Shown: piece by piece, positions 6,549 through 9,421 of the stretch
Layout: every line of letters starts with the position of its first letter
Numbering within the stretch: position 1 is the first letter of the stretch
Origin: an uncultured Chloroflexaceae bacterium
GTDB lineage: Bacteria; Chloroflexota; Chloroflexia; Chloroflexales; Chloroflexaceae
Direction: 5' to 3'
Length of the DNA stretch: 9,421 bases
NCBI GenBank assembly: GCA_937141995.1
Contig: CAKZQX010000617.1
Span: 1 to 9,421, forward strand
Program-made: the position numbers and the translations under genes
Notes under the pieces: model-generated
What the model was told of the DNA's origin: nothing
What the model saw: only the letters and a program-made list of their open reading frames with translations
The model's database searches: none

Positions 6549-6746
6549 ACACGAGGTACGCGGTTGCTCACCCAAAAGAAAATTTCGCCTCCGGCAGGAC
6601 GGAACCGACCTTTCTTTTCCCCGCACATGTGGCTCAAGGAGCCACATGTGCGGGGAAAAGAAAAAAGAAGTACCATGCTGCCGCAGGCGAAGCTGACTTC
6701 CATCTTGCCAAACGTGCAGTTTGAAGGCCCACCGCGTACCTCGTGT
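6549..6746 (-). repeat. Palindromic repeat element, unit 2 (inverted copy)
   Basis: The 198-bp unit starts ACACGAGGTACGCGGTT and ends ACCGCGTACCTCGTGT. Its long arm lies on the right: bases 6670-6692 match the reverse complement of 6400-6422 at 22 of 23 positions. The short arm (CGCCTCCGGCAG near 6586) lies on the left. The pair mirrors around base 6546 with no length change. The outer 16 bases of its left end fold with 6528-6543 with one mismatch. Confidence 0.75.
6611..6663. repeat. Hairpin B, 25-bp perfect stem with AAG loop
   Basis: Bases 6611-6635 pair perfectly with 6639-6663 (TTTCTTTTCCCCGC...GCGGGGAAAAGAAA) around a three-base loop centred on 6637. It is much more GC-rich than hairpin A but has the same stem length, loop size and mirrored position. 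Confidence 0.9.
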
Positions 6747-6791
6747 TATTGAGCACGGAGAGATAACACACGACGGCTTATGGCTTACACA

Positions 6792-7871
6792 TCACAGATT
6801 AATCACCACCTGGGCAATCTGCTCATTGTCGAAGCCCCGTTCCTGCAACGGCACGATCAGATCGCGCTCCAGGTCGGGCACATAGGCCCGCAGCACCTGC
6901 CCCGGCCCCATTGCCGGATCATTCTGAATCGTGCAGCCACCATAGAGCGCGGCCGGCAGAACAACCGACTCGCCACACTTTAGCGTTACTGCGCCATCGT
7001 CCCAACTGACTGTTACCTCACCCGCAACCACCGTCAGAATCTCAAAGCTCTCAGGCGCAATGGCGAAACTACGCGCTGCTCGGAGGTTCCAGTGCTCCAG
7101 GGCGAAGAAGGGGCAGGCAACCAGCAGGGTGCGCACATCCGGTTCCAGCGGCAGCGGGGTCATCTTGGGGGTTGGCGACGGTCCGAAGCGACAGACAGCC
7201 AGGGCATCTTCCAGGTGCAGCGTGCGCGTCTGTCCGGTTTTCGGATCGCGGCGCCCATAGTCATAGACGCGGTAGGTCAGGTCGGACTTCTCCTGGATCT
7301 CGAACAGCATAATGCCGGCTTCAATCGCATGCAGGGTTCCGGCGGGCACCAGGATAACATCGCCCTTCTTCACAGGAATGCGCTGTAGCAGTGGTTCAAG
7401 CGCCTCGTTGCGTACCGCCTGGGCAAACTCGGCGCGGCTGCTGGGACGCTTCAGTCCATGGATCACGCCGGCGCCGGGCGCGGCATCAAGAATGTACCAT
7501 GCCTCGGTTTTGCCGTGAAAGCCCGTTTCCGGGGCGTGCGAGTGGGCATAGGCATCATTGGGATGTACCTGGATTGAGAGCCGGTCACCGGCGTCAAGGA
7601 ATTTGGCGAGCAGGGGAAAGTCCGCGCCATAACGGTCAATTGTACGCGTGCCGACCAGTTGCGTGCCGTACTGCTGTGCAACCTGCGCCAGCGTCTGCCC
7701 TTCCAGTGCCCCATTCGTGATAACATTGGCATCGAAGACCTGCCATGTTTCACCCAGTTGCGTGGGGCGCGGCTCCGGCAGATGCAGCCACTCGGCAAGG
7801 CGCTTCCCCCCCCAAATTGGAGTAACGATGCGCCGTTCGGTTAGCAGAGGATAGAGAGTCTCGGTGGTCAT
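6792..7871 (-). CDS. manA: Mannose-6-phosphate isomerase, class I
   Basis: Zinc-dependent cytosolic isomerase interconverting mannose-6-phosphate and fructose-6-phosphate, feeding GDP-mannose and surface glycan synthesis. The 359-residue protein shows the cupin core with metal ligands Gln101 and His103 in LSIQVHPND, Glu123 in GKTEAWYILDA and His181 in PAGTLHAIEAG, then the substrate-site stretch FEIQEKSDLTYRVYDYGR (about 190-207). A C-terminal cupin-like domain carries GESVVLPAALYGG. Length is in the range of the short bacterial class. ATG 7871 is chosen because homologues start just before YPL...PIWGG. ATG 7913, with GAGAG 5 nt before it, would add 14 residues and cannot be excluded. It sits between prmA and rsmE; 476 bp of repeats follow it. 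The symbol follows the family; a guanylyltransferase role is not indicated. Confidence 0.93.
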   Translation of the reverse strand: MTTETLYPLLTERRIVTPIWGGKRLAEWLHLPEPRPTQLGETWQVFDANVITNGALEGQTLAQVAQQYGTQLVGTRTIDRYGADFPLLAKFLDAGDRLSIQVHPNDAYAHSHAPETGFHGKTEAWYILDAAPGAGVIHGLKRPSSRAEFAQAVRNEALEPLLQRIPVKKGDVILVPAGTLHAIEAGIMLFEIQEKSDLTYRVYDYGRRDPKTGQTRTLHLEDALAVCRFGPSPTPKMTPLPLEPDVRTLLVACPFFALEHWNLRAARSFAIAPESFEILTVVAGEVTVSWDDGAVTLKCGESVVLPAALYGGCTIQNDPAMGPGQVLRAYVPDLERDLIVPLQERGFDNEQIAQVVINL

Positions 7872-7930
7872 ACAGATACTTCTGGTTTTTGGAGGCTGTG
7901 TTTTTATGAGCATGGCACTCTCGTTATCTA

Positions 7931-7959
7931 AATAAATATACGAATGTCGAACGGTTCAA
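7931..7959 (-). promoter_or_regulatory. Possible sigma-70 type promoter of manA
   Basis: Minus-strand TTGAAC (7954-7959) and TTTATT (7931-7936) with a 17-bp spacer. The -10 is poor. A start near 7924 would leave a leader of about 50 nt to ATG 7871 but only about 10 nt to ATG 7913. Confidence 0.3.
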
Positions 7960-8127
7960 AAGAGTAATTGCGTGATTTCTCAGTGAACCCGGCAGCAGGT
8001 TGCACAACGTAATTGTAGCACTGCCGCAGAGATAAGCAAGATGGGTGCCATTTACAATATTGACAGATGAAGAATTGTTCACACATACTGATTTGATCAG
8101 TGATATGCATCATCGTGCGTACTTTTG

Positions 8128-8145
8128 CTTCGTCAAAATACGAAG
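8128..8145. other. Small hairpin between prmA and manA
   Basis: CTTCGT (8128-8133) and ACGAAG (8140-8145) pair perfectly across CAAAAT. It is too short, and lacks a U-run on the minus strand, to be called a prmA terminator. Confidence 0.3.
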
Positions 8146-8289
8146 ATAAGGATATTGATCGTCGGCTCAGATGTTCTTATGGCAACTTTAACACCTCCTG
8201 TTAATGATGACAGGATGTTGTACAACGAACATTTTGTGATTCATATAGTTCCGGTTTGTAGGTATAACCCTCTGGAGTGCTGCCGCATG

Positions 8290-8307
8290 TCGTTCATATC
8301 GTTCATA
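8290..8307 (+). repeat. 9-bp tandem repeat after prmA
   Basis: TCGTTCATA occurs twice in a row and is followed by a partial third copy TCGTTAT. It begins 10 bp past the prmA stop codon. Confidence 0.6.
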
Positions 8308-8317
8308 TCGTTATGCA

Positions 8318-9313
8318 TCACATTTCGCGCGTGTGTACCAGCGCAACCCATTCGCCCTCCTGCCGGCGTTCTTGCGGGATTAGCCCGACCTCGGCCAGGG
8401 CGCGGGCAACGTCCGCCTCGCGCTCCAGAATGATGCCACTGCTCAGGAGTATACCACCAGGCGCAAGAGCTGTTGCCAGATCGTGGGCCAGGATGATCAG
8501 AACTTTGGCAATTAAGTTGGCGCAGATAAGATCAAATGGGGCGGAGAGGAGCGGAAGGGGATTTTGGGGGGCAGCTACATTCGGCTGTTCGTCAGGTTGC
8601 GGTTGCCATGTGCTGCCGAGCCAGTGCCCCATCTGTTGCCCGGCACCCAGGCTACCCAGCGCCACCTGCACCGTTTGCGCGACAGCGTTGCGCGTGACAT
8701 TGGCCCCGGCAACCTGCACCGCAATCGGATCATTGTCGAGGGCCAGAATGGGTGCCGCACCCAGCTTTGCTGCCGCAATCGCCAGAATGCCGCTGCCGGT
8801 GCCCAGGTCCAGCGTGGATTGTCCCGGACGAGCCAGGTGTTCCAGTTGACGTAAACAGAGTTGGGTTGTAGGGTGCAGCCCGGTGCCGAAGGCCATGCCC
8901 GGATCAAGTTGTAGAACAATGTCATCGGGTTGAGGCGTGTATTCTAGCCAGGAGGGGACAATAACTGTGCGCTCACCGATGCGCTGCACCTGGTAGTGCT
9001 GCTTCCAGGCGTTTTCCCAGTCTTCATCGGCCAGTGCGCGGGTTTCGAGCGGACCAACCGGCCGCATCTGCCCCAGATGCCAGAGTGCCTGCTCAATCTG
9101 CCGGCGGGTTTCGACCACCTGCGCATCCAGGGGCAGGTAGGTGCGTAGGATTACCGGTCGGGCCGGATCAATCGTAAACTCCGGCCCCTCTTCGCCCGGC
9201 GTCCAGGCCGGTTCCATGACCACGCCACTGCCATAGCCATACCGGGCCAGCAGTTCCGCGACCGACTCAGCCGCTTCATGGTCAACCGCAACACTCAGTT
9301 CAAGCCATTCCAT
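8318..9313 (-). CDS. prmA: PrmA, ribosomal protein L11 methyltransferase
   Basis: Class I SAM-dependent methyltransferase that methylates lysines and the N-terminus of ribosomal protein L11. The 331-residue protein has an N-terminal substrate-recognition domain ([10 protein letters not shown], then RTYLPLD around 57-63), the linker motif [20 protein letters not shown] (97-115), the family signature [15 protein letters not shown] (136-150), SAM motif [20 protein letters not shown] (168-186), acidic DNDP (193-196) and ANL (265-267). An insertion of about 35 residues (223-257, rich in Q and P) lies between the last two and makes the protein longer than usual. A GTG at 9322 would add three residues; ATG 9313 fits the family start. 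Neither has a clear ribosome site, because a heptamer repeat begins 17 nt upstream. Confidence 0.94.
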   Translation of the reverse strand: MEWLELSVAVDHEAAESVAELLARYGYGSGVVMEPAWTPGEEGPEFTIDPARPVILRTYLPLDAQVVETRRQIEQALWHLGQMRPVGPLETRALADEDWENAWKQHYQVQRIGERTVIVPSWLEYTPQPDDIVLQLDPGMAFGTGLHPTTQLCLRQLEHLARPGQSTLDLGTGSGILAIAAAKLGAAPILALDNDPIAVQVAGANVTRNAVAQTVQVALGSLGAGQQMGHWLGSTWQPQPDEQPNVAAPQNPLPLLSAPFDLICANLIAKVLIILAHDLATALAPGGILLSSGIILEREADVARALAEVGLIPQERRQEGEWVALVHTREM

Positions 9314-9330
9314 AGCGTTCACGACTCATT

Positions 9331-9386
9331 ACAAAGAACAGAGAACAAAGAACAGAGAACAAAGAACTAAGAGACTGTCTGAAAAG
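9331..9386 (-). repeat. Composite repeat upstream of prmA, right copy
   Basis: Six heptamers of consensus ACARAGA run from 9331 to 9372 (ACAAAGA and ACAGAGA alternate; the last is ACTAAGA) and pass into GACTGTCTGAAAAG, ending at 9386. Bases 9363-9386 match 61-84 in reverse complement without mismatch. The block occupies the expected leader of prmA. Confidence 0.8.
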
Positions 9387-9421
9387 ATGATTCGCGTCGG
9401 TCCCACGGCATGCCGGGTGCC

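Larger units (their letters stand above)
7872..8317. other. Gene-free gap between prmA and manA
   Basis: These 446 bp are AT-rich compared with both neighbours. Short open frames on either strand show no family features. Visible structure is limited to a possible manA promoter (7931-7959), a 6-bp inverted repeat ACTGAT/ATCAGT (8087-8101), a 6-bp hairpin (8128-8145) and a 9-bp tandem repeat (8290-8307). The gap makes a simple prmA-manA operon unlikely, although read-through is possible. Confidence 0.6.

Noticed and set aside
6611..6663. Hairpin B as a Rho-independent terminator of manA
   Set aside because: The U-rich bases are in the 5' arm, and on the minus strand the sequence after the stem is GGTCGG with no U-run.
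6382..6724. Several overlapping open frames on both strands in the manA-rsmE gap
   Set aside because: They run through both arms of the palindrome, repeat the same residues in different frames and lack ribosome sites; the DNA repeat explains them.
7928..8113. Minus-strand open frame of 61 codons between prmA and manA
   Set aside because: Composition is erratic, rich in Cys and Phe, with no ribosome site and no family resemblance.
8125..8433. Plus-strand open frame of 102 codons starting with TTG
   Set aside because: No ribosome site, low-complexity C-terminal half antisense to prmA, and no recognisable domain.
9331..9372. CRISPR array
   Set aside because: The repeats are contiguous heptamers without spacers; no cas gene is present.

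Overview
The window looks like a chromosomal piece of a filamentous anoxygenic phototroph of the Chloroflexales (Chloroflexus/Oscillochloris-like). The clearest sign is a bchJ-bchE pair encoding bacteriochlorophyll synthesis proteins. It is joined by moderately GC-rich housekeeping genes and by intergenic DNA rich in short dispersed repeats. The genus assignment is inference from gene content; no rRNA is present.

All seven supported genes lie on the minus strand, so transcription runs from right to left. In that order they are: prmA (ribosomal protein L11 methyltransferase, 9313-8318); manA (class I mannose-6-phosphate isomerase, 7871-6792); rsmE (16S rRNA m3U1498 methyltransferase, 6315-5536); an S41 carboxyl-terminal processing protease (5430-4063); a lower-GC gene of unknown function (3986-3411); bchJ (2472-1846); and bchE (1754-108). 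rsmE and the protease are 105 bp apart and could share a transcript. bchJ and bchE are 91 bp apart and very probably do: BchE makes the isocyclic ring of the pigment and BchJ is an accessory protein of the same pathway. prmA and rsmE, direct neighbours in many bacteria, are separated here by manA and a repeat block.

The gene-poor parts hold most of the unusual material. Between manA and rsmE lies a palindrome of about 400 bp with its axis at base 6546. It consists of two inverted copies of a ~197-bp element, each carrying its own 25-bp hairpin. The two hairpins differ at 10 of 25 stem positions yet both remain fully paired. The elements are bounded by TATTG/TATTT/TATTG, which resembles target-site duplication. 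A decayed half copy lies near 2981-3080. The 940-bp stretch upstream of bchJ holds an extended -10 promoter, a pair of 13-bp direct repeats, two hairpins in the presumed leader, and an inverted pair of a 20-bp GC-rich repeat whose third copy lies past bchE.

A composite repeat (a perfect 24-bp sequence joined to heptamer repeats) occurs inverted at both ends of the window, directly after the bchE stop codon and just upstream of prmA. No tRNA, rRNA, CRISPR array or transposase gene is visible.
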